A stretch of DNA of 64,000 bases. It comes from Ruminiclostridium josui JCM 17888 (GTDB lineage: Bacteria > Bacillota > Clostridia > Acetivibrionales > DSM-1351). The position numbers were made by a program, and so were the translations under genes. This document shows, in pieces, positions 1 to 11,996 of this stretch; the first letter of the stretch is position 1, and every line of letters begins with the position of its first letter. The notes below the pieces were generated by a model. It searched no databases. It saw only the letters and a list, made by a program, of their open reading frames with translations, and was not told the DNA's origin. The DNA lies in contig NZ_JAGE01000002.1 of assembly GCF_000526495.1 (NCBI RefSeq), positions 496,001 through 560,000 on the forward strand, given 5' to 3'.

Positions 1-2
1 TA

Positions 3-191
3 CTTGATATTTTGGCTCGCAAGAAATTCAACAATGTATTAAAACGCCATGTTAAATTGCCATATACTGAATGGTGGCTTAATCAGCCCGATCAGTTTAT
101 ACTTGCAAAGCACCCCGAAATACTTGATGAACCCGAGCCTGTTGTAGAAACCACAAAGAAAAAAACCGTAATTAAGGAGGTTATAGCATAA
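3..191 (+). CDS. C-terminal end of a nitrogenase component 1-type subunit (partial)
   Basis: The open frame enters from the left edge and ends at TAA 189-191, leaving 62 codons. The visible part contains an aromatic stretch (YTEWWLNQPDQF) and a Lys/Glu-rich tail. The stop overlaps the ATG of the next gene by one base (TAATG), which implies translational coupling. Because the next gene is a nitrogenase component 1-type subunit and these proteins normally work as heterotetramers, this is most likely the partner (NifD/NifE-like) subunit. The visible C-terminus holds no diagnostic cysteine, so the family call rests on context. It could also be another operon member. Confidence 0.5.
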   Translation, partial: LDILARKKFNNVLKRHVKLPYTEWWLNQPDQFILAKHPEILDEPEPVVETTKKKTVIKEVIA

Positions 192-1543
192 TGGCTAAAC
201 AAACAAACTCAATAGTCCACCCACGTTACGGTTGTTCAATCGGTGCGGCATATACCGTTCTTGCAATCAACAGGGCTATCCCTATTATAAACTGTTCTCC
301 CGGTTGCGTGGATAAACAATACACAATGCTTTCGGGTGAAAACGGTTATCAGGGTGCGGGATATGGTGGTGGTGGTGCTATTCCCTCCGTAAATATCGGT
401 GAAAAGGATGTGGTATTTGGAGCCGCAAAAAAACTTGATGATCTTGTGAAATCTACACTCCGCATTATTGACGGCGATTTGTTCGTTGTGCTGTCAGGTT
501 GTGTTAGCGAGCTTATTGGCGACGACGTTGAAAGCGTTACGAGAAAATATGCCGAAAAGGGAAAACCTGTAATACATTCGGACGTAGCTGGATTTAAGGG
601 AAATAATCTCTATGGACATGAACAAGTTGTTATTGATATTATTGACCAGTTTGTGGGGGATTATGGAAAAGACGAGCCGAAGCAAAAAAAACTAATCAAT
701 GTATTTACGGAGGTTCCATACTTTAATACATTTTGGCGTGGTGATTATACAGAGATAAAGCGTATTTTAGAGGGGGCGGGGTATACCGTCAATATACTTT
801 TCGGAATTGACAGCGGCGGGATTTCAGAATGGAAAACCATTCCCAAAGCGGAGTATAATATTGTTCTGTCACCTTGGGTAGGACTTAGAATCGCTGAGCA
901 CCTTGAAAAGAAATACAACACACCTTATCTACATTATCCTGTCATACCTATCGGCGAAGAGGCAACCACTGAATTTATACATAATGTTCTGAAATTTACA
1001 AAAGCAGGCAAGACACAAGTGGCTAAGGCTAACAATTTCATTGCCAAAGAAGCACAGATTTACTATTACTACCTTGAACACTTTGCAGAATTTTTTGCGG
1101 AATTCTGGTTCGGACTGCCGTCAAAATTTGCTATTGTATCAGATGCTGCATATAACATCGCAATAACAAAATTCCTTGCCGATCAATTGGGGCTTATACC
1201 CCTAAAAGCAATTATTACTGACAACACGCCTGCAAAACATCGTGTACATTTACAAGAATTGTATAAAAACCTCACGGACGGTGTAAGCGTTGATGTAGAC
1301 TTTATCGAGGACGGTTATATTATCGAACAGGAGATTGAAAAGGTAGATTTTGGCTCTGCAATGCCATTCATATTCGGTACATCCTGGGAGGCAGACGTTG
1401 CGGCTAAACGAAAGGCACAGCTTATCCGCATTGGGACGCCGATAACAGACAGACTTGTTATAAATAAAAGCTATGTGGGATATCGAGGAGCGTTATCGTT
1501 AATTGAAACAATATATACGGCGTCGGTAGGCGGTCAGCCGTAA
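191..1543 (+). CDS. nitrogenase component 1-type oxidoreductase subunit
   Basis: A 450-residue protein of the nitrogenase component 1 superfamily (NifD/K/E/N and relatives). Cysteines sit at positions 15 (RYGCSIG), 35/39 (INCSPGC) and 104 (LSGCVSELIGDD), the spacing used to hold a P-cluster-type [Fe-S] centre between two subunits. A Gly-rich run (GYGGGG, about 57-62) follows. The start is supported by AAGGAGG about 10 bases upstream and by the one-base overlap with the preceding gene. It lies in one operon with an ABC importer and a NifH-type protein, so it probably forms the catalytic component fed electrons by that iron protein. It does not read to me as canonical NifK; nitrogenase-like reductases such as methylthio-alkane reductase or CfbCD are better analogies. 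The substrate is unknown. Confidence 0.8.
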   Translation: MAKQTNSIVHPRYGCSIGAAYTVLAINRAIPIINCSPGCVDKQYTMLSGENGYQGAGYGGGGAIPSVNIGEKDVVFGAAKKLDDLVKSTLRIIDGDLFVVLSGCVSELIGDDVESVTRKYAEKGKPVIHSDVAGFKGNNLYGHEQVVIDIIDQFVGDYGKDEPKQKKLINVFTEVPYFNTFWRGDYTEIKRILEGAGYTVNILFGIDSGGISEWKTIPKAEYNIVLSPWVGLRIAEHLEKKYNTPYLHYPVIPIGEEATTEFIHNVLKFTKAGKTQVAKANNFIAKEAQIYYYYLEHFAEFFAEFWFGLPSKFAIVSDAAYNIAITKFLADQLGLIPLKAIITDNTPAKHRVHLQELYKNLTDGVSVDVDFIEDGYIIEQEIEKVDFGSAMPFIFGTSWEADVAAKRKAQLIRIGTPITDRLVINKSYVGYRGALSLIETIYTASVGGQP

Positions 1544-1561
1544 GAAGAATGAGGAATCTAT

Positions 1562-2374
1562 ATGGCTAAAAAACTTATTGTTAACGAACTTAAAACATCT
1601 TATATAATCAAAGATAACGGTAAAAAACAAAAATTTACCGCACTGGAGAATATTAATATTACAGTAGAAGAGGGAGAATTTATCACAATACTTGGTCCTT
1701 CTGGTTGCGGAAAGTCAACATTGCTTGACGTGATTGCGGGACTAATTAAACCCGAAAAAGGAGAAGTGCTAATTGACGATAAGAAGGTTGAAAAGCCATC
1801 TCTTGATGTAGGGTTTGTCATGCAAAGCTATGGGCTGTTTCCTTGGAGGACTGTGCGAAGAAATATTGAATATGGTCTTGAATTAAAAAAAGTACCTAAA
1901 AAAGAGCGTAAAGAGATAACTGATAAATATTTGTCACTCATTCACCTAGAAAGCTTTGCGGACAGATACCCCTATGAGCTTTCTGGCGGAATGAAGCAAC
2001 GTGTGGCTATTGCGCGCTCGCTGGCATATAATCCGGACATACTGCTTATGGACGAACCGTTCGCGGCAGTTGACGCACAAACAAGAGAAATCTTGCAGGA
2101 CGAACTTTTAAACATTTGGGAACAAACTAAGAAGACTATTATCTTTGTCACACACAGTATTGAAGAGGCAGTTATCCTTTCGGACAGGGTAATTGTCCTA
2201 ACTGAAAACCCCGGGACAATAAAAGCCATAAAAAACATAGAACTTACCCGCCCCCGTAACTCAGACATACGTGGTACAAATGTATTTCGGGATTATGTTC
2301 AGCTGTTTTGGAAGCTTCTCCATAACAAGCCTGAAGACGAAGATATTCTGAATGAGGGGGATTATAGAATATGA
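1562..2374 (+). CDS. ABC importer ATPase, SsuB/TauB/NrtD-type
   Basis: A 270-residue cytoplasmic nucleotide-binding subunit of a type I ABC importer. Visible motifs are Walker A (GPSGCGKST, about 44-52), the Q-loop (VMQSYGLFPW), the signature (LSGGMKQR), Walker B (ILLMDEPF) and the switch His (VTHSIEEA). The VMQSYGLFPWRTV and HSIEEAVILSDRV stretches are typical of the nitrate/sulfonate/taurine subfamily. The gene overlaps the following permease by 4 bases (ATGA). With the two permeases and lipoprotein it makes a complete importer inserted between the nitrogenase component 1-type genes and the NifH-type gene, suggesting that it brings in the reductase substrate or a precursor. Confidence 0.9.
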   Translation: MAKKLIVNELKTSYIIKDNGKKQKFTALENINITVEEGEFITILGPSGCGKSTLLDVIAGLIKPEKGEVLIDDKKVEKPSLDVGFVMQSYGLFPWRTVRRNIEYGLELKKVPKKERKEITDKYLSLIHLESFADRYPYELSGGMKQRVAIARSLAYNPDILLMDEPFAAVDAQTREILQDELLNIWEQTKKTIIFVTHSIEEAVILSDRVIVLTENPGTIKAIKNIELTRPRNSDIRGTNVFRDYVQLFWKLLHNKPEDEDILNEGDYRI

Positions 2375-3126
2375 AAAAATTTGTGGGTTTTATATTTGTA
2401 ATCCTCTTCTTCGGGTTTTGGGAGCTTGCGGCAAGTCAGAACTGGATTGATACGCAGTTTGTCCCTGCGTTTTCTACTGTAATCAAAGAAATGGCGAAGA
2501 TGATACAGCTGAATATGTTCTGGGAGCACATATATTACAGCGTTTTCAGACTTGCTTTAGGGATTGTGATAGCAGTACTGGTCGCACTGCCCCTTGGGTT
2601 TATACTTGCGACAAAGCTTCCTAAAGTAGCAGGTTTTGTAACGCCTTTTTTGACAAACCTCTCGCTTATAAACGCATTCACGCTTATGCCTATATTCATT
2701 ATTCTTTTTAAAACTGGTGAAACAAGCAAGATTGTGATTATATTTTGGTGTGTTGTGTTTCCGGCACTATTTTCAACTATGATAAGCGTAACCAACTTTG
2801 ACCCGATATTGATTAAGGCCGCAAAAGCCATGGGAACAAACGGGATTAAAATGTTCTTTGCGGTAATACTTCCTGGGTGTTTCGGACGAATACTTACAGG
2901 AATTAAAACTTCGGTTACTTTCGGATTTACGGTACTTATTGCAGTGGAAGAACTCGGCGCGGACAGCGGACTTGGGTGGCTTGTACATAATGCTGAAAAG
3001 AATTACAACATTCCCCGAATGTATGTTGGAATATTACTCATAGCCATAATCGGCATAATTGTAGCAACCCTTCTTGATAAGTTACAGGAATGGTCGGTAC
3101 GTTGGGAATCCAAGGAGGTGATGTAG
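2371..3126 (+). CDS. ABC importer permease, SsuC/TauC-type (first of two)
   Basis: A 251-residue integral membrane protein with about six hydrophobic segments, the usual size for SsuC/TauC permeases. The cytoplasmic EAA-type coupling loop is visible as AAKAMGTNGIKMFFAVILP. It starts inside the stop of the ATPase gene (ATGA). It is paralogous to the next permease (both carry the KAMGTN loop), so the channel is probably a heterodimer. The substrate cannot be told from the sequence. Confidence 0.88.
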   Translation: MKKFVGFIFVILFFGFWELAASQNWIDTQFVPAFSTVIKEMAKMIQLNMFWEHIYYSVFRLALGIVIAVLVALPLGFILATKLPKVAGFVTPFLTNLSLINAFTLMPIFIILFKTGETSKIVIIFWCVVFPALFSTMISVTNFDPILIKAAKAMGTNGIKMFFAVILPGCFGRILTGIKTSVTFGFTVLIAVEELGADSGLGWLVHNAEKNYNIPRMYVGILLIAIIGIIVATLLDKLQEWSVRWESKEVM

Positions 3127-3128
3127 AG

Positions 3129-3914
3129 ATGGATAGACTTAAAAATCTCATTTCTGCAAGTTTTCTCACAATTGTTTTATTTGTTGTTTGGCATATAGCT
3201 ATCGTAACAGGTGCAATTGATAATGGTATTCTGCCCGCACCTCTTGATGTACTAAAACGGATTCTGATAAATATACAGCAACCTGACTTTTGGCAAAAGA
3301 CATTGTTTCTTACTGTAAAAAGAGGACTGAAGGGCTTTACCATATCAGCGACTGTCGGAATATTTATTGGCGTATCACTTGCCACTTATTTAAAATTTGC
3401 AAAAGAATATATAATGCCGCTATTGCATTTGTTTGAAAAACTTAATCCCCTTGCGTTGTTTCCGTTGTTTATGCTGTTTTTCGGTATAGGTGATGAAAGT
3501 AAAGCAGCTATTGTGTTTTGGGTAGTGGTTTGGCAAATTGCCTTTCATACCCTTGCGGGCATTGAAAACGTCGATAAGGAGATTATAAAAGGGGCAAAAG
3601 CTATGGGAACAAATAGGGTGGTGCTGTTGTTAAAGGTTATACTTCCCGCATCGCTTCCAGAGCTATACATTGGTTTTAAACTCGGAGTGCAAATGTCGTT
3701 TTTATTTGTTGTATCTGTTGAGATGATAAGCTCCTCAAATCTATTCCCAGGACTTGGCGGATTCATAATGGAATCAAAAAAAGCATATAATCTGCCGAAT
3801 ATTTACTCCGGTATAATCATTACAGCAATCATAGGCATAGTTCTTACAAAAATACTTGATTTAATTGGTGAAAAACTTTTTGATTGGAAGCAAAAAGCAA
3901 GTTTAATAAATTGA
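3129..3914 (+). CDS. ABC importer permease, SsuC/TauC-type (second of two)
   Basis: A 261-residue membrane protein with the same architecture as its upstream paralogue, including the coupling loop AKAMGTNRVVLLLKVILP. An in-frame ATG at 3090 lies upstream, but AGGAGGTGAT at 3113-3122 places the start at 3129, three bases after the upstream stop. Two permease genes in place of one homodimeric permease set this importer apart from the textbook Ssu and Tau systems. Confidence 0.87.
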   Translation: MDRLKNLISASFLTIVLFVVWHIAIVTGAIDNGILPAPLDVLKRILINIQQPDFWQKTLFLTVKRGLKGFTISATVGIFIGVSLATYLKFAKEYIMPLLHLFEKLNPLALFPLFMLFFGIGDESKAAIVFWVVVWQIAFHTLAGIENVDKEIIKGAKAMGTNRVVLLLKVILPASLPELYIGFKLGVQMSFLFVVSVEMISSSNLFPGLGGFIMESKKAYNLPNIYSGIIITAIIGIVLTKILDLIGEKLFDWKQKASLIN

Positions 3915-3972
3915 TGAGGAGAAAAGGTACTTACCTACGTTAACATAAAATTATTAAAAAGGGAGGATTGTT

Positions 3973-5025
3973 ATGAAAAACAAAACAATAATCACACTGC
4001 TTCTGTCGTTTGTGGTAGTCATTTCACTTGCATCTTGCGGAAATGATGAAAAAGCAAGGAATACGCAGACAAACGCAAATGTTTCAAGCAAAAAAGAGGA
4101 ACTTTTCCCCATTAAAACCGCAACTCGCAAAGACTGCACACTTGCTCCGTATATCGTGGCGATTAAAAAGGGATTCTTTGCAGAAGAAGGACTTGAACTG
4201 GTATGGACAGGTGAAATTCCAGACAGCGAAATACTCACGTCCATTGTTACAGGAGTAAATGATTTCCATGACACTCATCCAAATCAGCTTGCACTTTGGG
4301 TACAAGGTGGTGCCAAAGTAAAGGCTGTGGGGCGTTCTATCATCGAACCTGACCCTGATAAAATAGGTGATACCGAACACAGATTACTGCATATGTGGTA
4401 TTTCGTTAATGACGACGCTTGGAATGCAGGCGTAAGGACTATTGCTGACCTAAAGAAATACAAGAGTGGCACAAAGCTCAAATCAGCCGGTTGGGTCAAT
4501 ACTTGTGAATCTTTCATACTTGAAACAATATTTGATAAATACAATGTACCGCGTTCTAATTTTGAGTGGATAGGTATGGATGCGGACACATCAAAAATAG
4601 AGGCACTCAAGCTGGGACAGGTTGATATAATTGGTGTTCATCCTCCGTTCTTTGATGCAGCTAAAGAAGCTGGCCTTCATAAAATTGACGATAGCTGGGA
4701 TGCTGGACTCGGTGAAGCAACGGGAACATATCTCTATTTCTTTTCAGATGACTTTATTGCAAAACACCCTGACAAGGTTCAGTCCTTTGTCAACGCTTTG
4801 AAAAAGGCTCAAGTTTGGGCGAACGCAAATAAGGAAGAAACCGCAAAGCTTACGGGGGATTTTATAGGTCAGGAAGTAAAAGGAAATCATTACTATTCCG
4901 AAAACACCCAAATCCCCGAAGATAGCATCAAACCCTGGATTGACGACCTTGTAAAATCAGGTACTCTAAAAGAGGGTGAAATAAAAGTCAGTGATATTGT
5001 TACACATCAGTTTGAAGTAAAATAA
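3973..5025 (+). CDS. ABC importer substrate-binding lipoprotein, SsuA/NMT1-like
   Basis: A 350-residue extracellular solute-binding protein. The N-terminus is a lipoprotein signal peptide with lipobox LASC and the lipidated Cys at 22, followed by a Lys/Asn/Gln-rich linker. The mature part starts KTATRKDCTLAPYIVAIKKG, with FFAEEGLEL and the SAGWVNTCESFILE region, the organisation of periplasmic-binding proteins of the NMT1/SsuA/ThiY class. GGGAGG precedes the start. A 58-base gap separates it from the permeases, so it may be expressed at a higher level. It defines the specificity of the importer, but the ligand (sulfonate, nitrate, thiamine precursor or other) cannot be read from the sequence. 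Confidence 0.87.
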   Translation: MKNKTIITLLLSFVVVISLASCGNDEKARNTQTNANVSSKKEELFPIKTATRKDCTLAPYIVAIKKGFFAEEGLELVWTGEIPDSEILTSIVTGVNDFHDTHPNQLALWVQGGAKVKAVGRSIIEPDPDKIGDTEHRLLHMWYFVNDDAWNAGVRTIADLKKYKSGTKLKSAGWVNTCESFILETIFDKYNVPRSNFEWIGMDADTSKIEALKLGQVDIIGVHPPFFDAAKEAGLHKIDDSWDAGLGEATGTYLYFFSDDFIAKHPDKVQSFVNALKKAQVWANANKEETAKLTGDFIGQEVKGNHYYSENTQIPEDSIKPWIDDLVKSGTLKEGEIKVSDIVTHQFEVK

Positions 5026-5038
5026 TTTTTTATGGTGA

Positions 5039-5298
5039 ATATATGAATTACATAAAGAGCGATGGGATGTCCAGTCTAATTATTTTGCAGAAGACGGCAG
5101 AGCAGGTTTTAGTAAGGGGGCACTCGATGCATTCTTATATCCCGATTTTAAAACAATTCGAATTTTGCCGTGGAAAAAAGATACTGTGCTTATACTTTCG
5201 GAAAACTTAAAGCATATCGGAGAATGGGAGAGGAGTAGATATTTATGAGCGACAAAATGAAATTTAATATTCGTGAACAATTTACTTACGTGAAGTAA
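5039..5298 (+). pseudogene. decayed ORF remnants between the binding protein and the NifH-type gene
   Basis: Between the lipoprotein and the NifH-type gene there is protein-like sequence without a usable gene. One frame is open from 5039 to a TGA at 5246-5248 but has no start codon. It reads plausibly as the C-terminal piece of a soluble protein (for example KGALDAFLYPDFKTIRILPW and VLILSENLKHIGEW). Its stop overlaps an ATG at 5245 in the typical operon ATGA manner, and that second frame (MSDKMKFNIREQFTYVK) ends after 17 codons. I read this as two genes cut down by deletion. I do not recognise the parent family. Confidence 0.4.
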
Positions 5299-5346
5299 GC
5301 TTTGAAAATACATTTTCACACAGTTAATGAATATATGGAGGTTTAA

Positions 5347-6198
<852 letters not shown>

Positions 6199-6256
6199 AC
6201 ATTCGAACAATCGCATTTTGATTTGCAAATATTGAGAATTAAGGAGAATGGGTAAA

Positions 6257-6691
6257 ATGACTAAACTTAAAACCAGAGCAAAAGTACTATTGGTAGTGAC
6301 ATCATTTTTAGGAGCGGTAACGGCTGTACTTCCTCAAGGAGTGTATCACTTAAAAGAAACCACTGGTATGCATATGGGAACTCATATGCTGTGTTATAAG
6401 ACTTGTGTCAGTGTGACTGTACTCGGCACAATTCTTGCAGCAATTGCACTTGGAACATTATTTGTTAAAAGCAAAAAGGTCAACTTGTTAGCAAGCGGAT
6501 TGTTATTTTTGGGAGGAGTTTTGGTTATTATTATCCCTAAATTCAATGGATACTGCGAAATGGAAACTATGGCTTGTCGTGAAATAACAGAGCCTACTTT
6601 GATTGTACTTGGCGTACTTATAAGCTTACTATCTATTGTTCAGATACTTTCTAAGATAAAAAGTATTCATAAAAAGGTTGAAATTTTATGA
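6257..6691 (+). CDS. DUF4418-like four-TM membrane protein
   Basis: A small membrane protein of 144 residues with four predicted hydrophobic segments and two Cys-containing extracellular-type loops (HMLCYKTC and GYCEMETMAC) that could form disulfides or bind metal. It resembles the DUF4418 family, whose function is unknown. An ATG lies at 6248, but AAGGAG at 6241-6246 fits the ATG at 6257 much better. The stop overlaps the next gene (ATGA), so it belongs with the FtsX-type permease and ATPase downstream and may be an accessory subunit of that transporter. The group begins 58 bases after the NifH-type gene and could be cotranscribed with it. Confidence 0.7.
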   Translation: MTKLKTRAKVLLVVTSFLGAVTAVLPQGVYHLKETTGMHMGTHMLCYKTCVSVTVLGTILAAIALGTLFVKSKKVNLLASGLLFLGGVLVIIIPKFNGYCEMETMACREITEPTLIVLGVLISLLSIVQILSKIKSIHKKVEIL

Positions 6692-7896
6692 TTGTTTGGA
6701 AAATTTCAATCTGTAACATTAAAGAAAGAAGTTTTAGAAGTGTAGGGATATTATTGCTAACCGCTTTTGCAGTTTTTATAATAACAGTGGGGCTATGGTT
6801 TAAAATTGGCTTGCAAAACGGTATTGACAGCATCACAGAAAGACTCGGTGCAGATATTATGCTTGTTCCTGTTCAAGTTGAAAATGATTTTGAGGGTGTA
6901 TTGCTTTCAGGCAAACCGTCTACGTTTTATATTTCTAACACAGTAGCAGAGGAGTTGCCACAAATTGACGGAATTAAAGATAGCACGCCTCAAATATTTA
7001 TTTCAACATTTAATAGTGAACACTGTGCGGCACTCGTACAAATAATCGGATATGACCCGGAAACGGATTTTGTTATTAAGCCTTGGTTGAGCAATTCTAA
7101 TATTTTCACTCCCAAATATGGACAAATCGTAGTAGGTGCAAACATCAAGCGCACTGTCGGGGAGAAAATGCTCTTGTTTTCAAAAGAATACGAAGTTGTT
7201 GCAAATCTTGGAAAAACGGGTATGGGGTTTGATAACTGCGTATTTGTAACCCTTGATACGGCACAGACATTGCTTGATGAATATCAGCATTACAAGGAAT
7301 CGTCACCATTACCAAAGGGCAAAGGCGTAAAAGATGTTGTTTCGACTGTTATGGCTAATATTTCCGATGATTACAATATAGTGGATGTACAAAAAAATAT
7401 AAATGAGCACTTTCGTCGTGAGAGCATTAAAACCATAACGAATAAAGCGTTAATTTCAAGTACATCAAAAAACCTGGGACTTGTGAAAAGTACTTTAACT
7501 GTTATCTCGGTTGGGATTTGGCTTTTTGCCGTGTTTGCACTTGTAATTATATGGACTGTTGTACTTAACGAACGGAAACGTGAATTTGGAATACTTCGGG
7601 CAGTTGGCGCAAAAAACAATGTTCTTATTCAGATTATGATTTCTGAAGGTCTGATTCTTTCACTCACAGGCGCAGTTATTGGCGCATCAACAGCAGTTTT
7701 CGGTGTTTCGTTGTATAATAAGCTTATTGAAAAATCTCTTTCAGCAGCATATCTTCCTCCATCCGGATTATCGGCAGTGACTCTTATATTCGGGGCGATT
7801 ATTTCAGGAGTCATGGCTGGGACAATTGCGGTATTATTTTCGACTGTAAAAATTTCTAAGATGGAAGTATTAAACAATATAAAAGACAGCAACTAA
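6688..7896 (+). CDS. FtsX/MacB-type ABC transporter permease
   Basis: A 402-residue membrane protein with one N-terminal transmembrane helix (about 15-45), a large extracytoplasmic domain, and three C-terminal helices (about 265-400). This is the MacB/LolC/FtsX permease layout. The segment NERKREFGILRAVGAKNNVL between TM2 and TM3 is the hallmark coupling region of the family. It overlaps the DUF4418-like gene by 4 bases and is followed 18 bases later by a LolD/MacB-type ATPase. Such systems drive extracellular processes or export rather than import. The cargo is unknown. Confidence 0.88.
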   Translation: MIVWKISICNIKERSFRSVGILLLTAFAVFIITVGLWFKIGLQNGIDSITERLGADIMLVPVQVENDFEGVLLSGKPSTFYISNTVAEELPQIDGIKDSTPQIFISTFNSEHCAALVQIIGYDPETDFVIKPWLSNSNIFTPKYGQIVVGANIKRTVGEKMLLFSKEYEVVANLGKTGMGFDNCVFVTLDTAQTLLDEYQHYKESSPLPKGKGVKDVVSTVMANISDDYNIVDVQKNINEHFRRESIKTITNKALISSTSKNLGLVKSTLTVISVGIWLFAVFALVIIWTVVLNERKREFGILRAVGAKNNVLIQIMISEGLILSLTGAVIGASTAVFGVSLYNKLIEKSLSAAYLPPSGLSAVTLIFGAIISGVMAGTIAVLFSTVKISKMEVLNNIKDSN

Positions 7897-7913
7897 AGGC
7901 GGTGAAATAGTTT

Positions 7914-8573
7914 ATGAGCTTTCTTAAAACGAATAATTTAGCAAAATCATATACTCGACGTGGCGAGGAATTTTTTGCAGTTGACAGAGTAGACATTGAA
8001 CTATATAAGACGGATTTTGCAGTCATTACTGGTCATTCCGGAAGTGGAAAAAGCACTTTACTTTCTTTACTTACAGGAATTTTGAAACCAGACAGCGGAG
8101 AAATTATTTTTGACGGTAAAGATTTAACACAATTGTCTGAAGATAAGCTTGCTTATCTTCGCTGTTCTGAAATCGGATATATTCCGCAAGGAAATACGCT
8201 TTTATACAATTTATCTGTAATCGAAAATATAACTTTGCCATCAAAGTTATCGGGGATTAAAGGAGTGAATATCGTAGAACTTCTTAAAAAAGTCGGCATA
8301 TCACATCTGTTAAATGAAAGGCCTCGTAATTTATCAGGTGGGGAGGCAAGACGTGTGGCAATAGCAAGAAGTTTGATATCAAATCCCAAGATACTGATTG
8401 CAGACGAACCTACAAGCGACCTTGACCCCGAAAACGCCGACTCAATCTTGCGGCTTTTTGAAGAGATAAACAAAGGCGGCACTGCGATAATTATCGTTAC
8501 TCACGACAGACAAATTCCAACTGCCGCAAACAGATACTTTATGATGCAAAATGGTAAAATAATTGAAAACTAA
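7914..8573 (+). CDS. LolD/MacB-type ABC transporter ATPase
   Basis: A 219-residue ATPase with Walker A (GHSGSGKST), Q-loop (YIPQGNTLL), signature (LSGGEARR), Walker B (ILIADEPTSDLD) and switch His (VTHDR). The LxxDEPTSDLD form and short length are typical of the LolD/MacB family that pairs with FtsX-type permeases. It is the last gene before a strong hairpin terminator and so probably closes the operon. Confidence 0.9.
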   Translation: MSFLKTNNLAKSYTRRGEEFFAVDRVDIELYKTDFAVITGHSGSGKSTLLSLLTGILKPDSGEIIFDGKDLTQLSEDKLAYLRCSEIGYIPQGNTLLYNLSVIENITLPSKLSGIKGVNIVELLKKVGISHLLNERPRNLSGGEARRVAIARSLISNPKILIADEPTSDLDPENADSILRLFEEINKGGTAIIIVTHDRQIPTAANRYFMMQNGKIIEN

Positions 8574-8624
8574 AGCATCGGAAGTAAATTAAAAATCAAT
8601 TGCTTATTTAATACTATTTCATAC

Positions 8625-8664
8625 AAAAAAAAATCTTCCGAACAAACGTACGGAAGATTTTTTA
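8625..8664. terminator. bidirectional Rho-independent terminator
   Basis: The arms AAAATCTTCCG and CGGAAGATTTT form an 11-bp stem around a 10-base loop. An A-run lies on the left and a T-run on the right, so it can act on both strands. It separates the plus-strand transporter genes from the converging minus-strand cellulase gene. Confidence 0.85.
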
Positions 8665-8685
8665 TAAGTAAATTAATCCAATATT

Positions 8686-11490
<2,805 letters not shown>

Positions 11491-11521
11491 TTAAATATAA
11501 GGTTAAATAGTTGGAAATAAG

Positions 11522-11543
11522 ATGTGAACGATACCGCTCACAT
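11522..11543. promoter_or_regulatory. putative operator, perfect inverted repeat ATGTGA-N10-TCACAT
   Basis: Six-base arms ATGTGA (11522-11527) and TCACAT (11538-11543) are perfectly complementary around a 10-base spacer. The element lies about 45 bases upstream of the cellulase start codon. Its size suits a dimeric sugar-responsive regulator, but the arms do not match the classical cre consensus closely. It may also arise by chance. Confidence 0.35.
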
Positions 11544-11643
11544 AGAAATGAGCTTTGGTTTGCCTCCTCTCCATATGATATAGCAGTGTATAACCTTTGA
11601 TTCAATTACAATCCCGGTCATTACTTGCATGATTTATATTTCG

Positions 11644-11671
11644 CTGTGCGTGTGTCCAATACACCACACAG
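11644..11671. promoter_or_regulatory. imperfect dyad CTGTG...CACAG
   Basis: An imperfect GT/AC-rich inverted repeat (CTGTGCGTGTGT against ACACCACACAG) lies between the candidate promoter and the operator-like repeat. It could be an operator or form an RNA hairpin in the cellulase leader. No known consensus is recognised. Confidence 0.25.
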
Positions 11672-11789
11672 AGAAAGACGAGAAATAGAGTCGATGTTTA
11701 GTAAGATTGATTTACAATTAAATACGGCCATATGAAATGACTTTACATTTTTAAGAAATATATATATTTATACTATTTTTTTCCGTTAT

Positions 11790-11819
11790 ATTATATCATC
11801 GTGATACAATGTCAATCAA
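11790..11819 (-). promoter_or_regulatory. candidate sigma-A promoter of the GH5 cellulase gene
   Basis: Read on the minus strand: TTGATT (11814-11819), an 18-base spacer, then a perfect TATAAT (11790-11795). An overlapping TTGACA gives a shorter, worse spacing. It would produce a leader of about 300 bases carrying both dyads. Confidence 0.45.
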
Positions 11820-11996
11820 GACAATTTAAAAGGGAATACTCTCATGATATCTAAAGTTTAGTTGGTTTTACCAAGATAAATAAGTTATGGTAAAATGATA
11901 TTTATTATAGATAAAGTCCCAGCATAACAAACATACATACTCAGTTAACGTTGTTCTAGTTTGTGTCTCACTATTAATTTTTTGGAGGTTATTATA

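Noticed and set aside
191-1543. Canonical nitrogenase NifK
   Set aside because: The Cys pattern fits the superfamily, but the neighbours are an organic-solute-type importer rather than other nif genes, and the sequence does not read as NifK. It was kept at superfamily level.
6688-8573. FtsX-type ABC transporter as exporter of the polyketide
   Set aside because: It is separated from the PKS operon by a terminator, two glycosidase genes and another terminator, and it clusters with a DUF4418-like gene.
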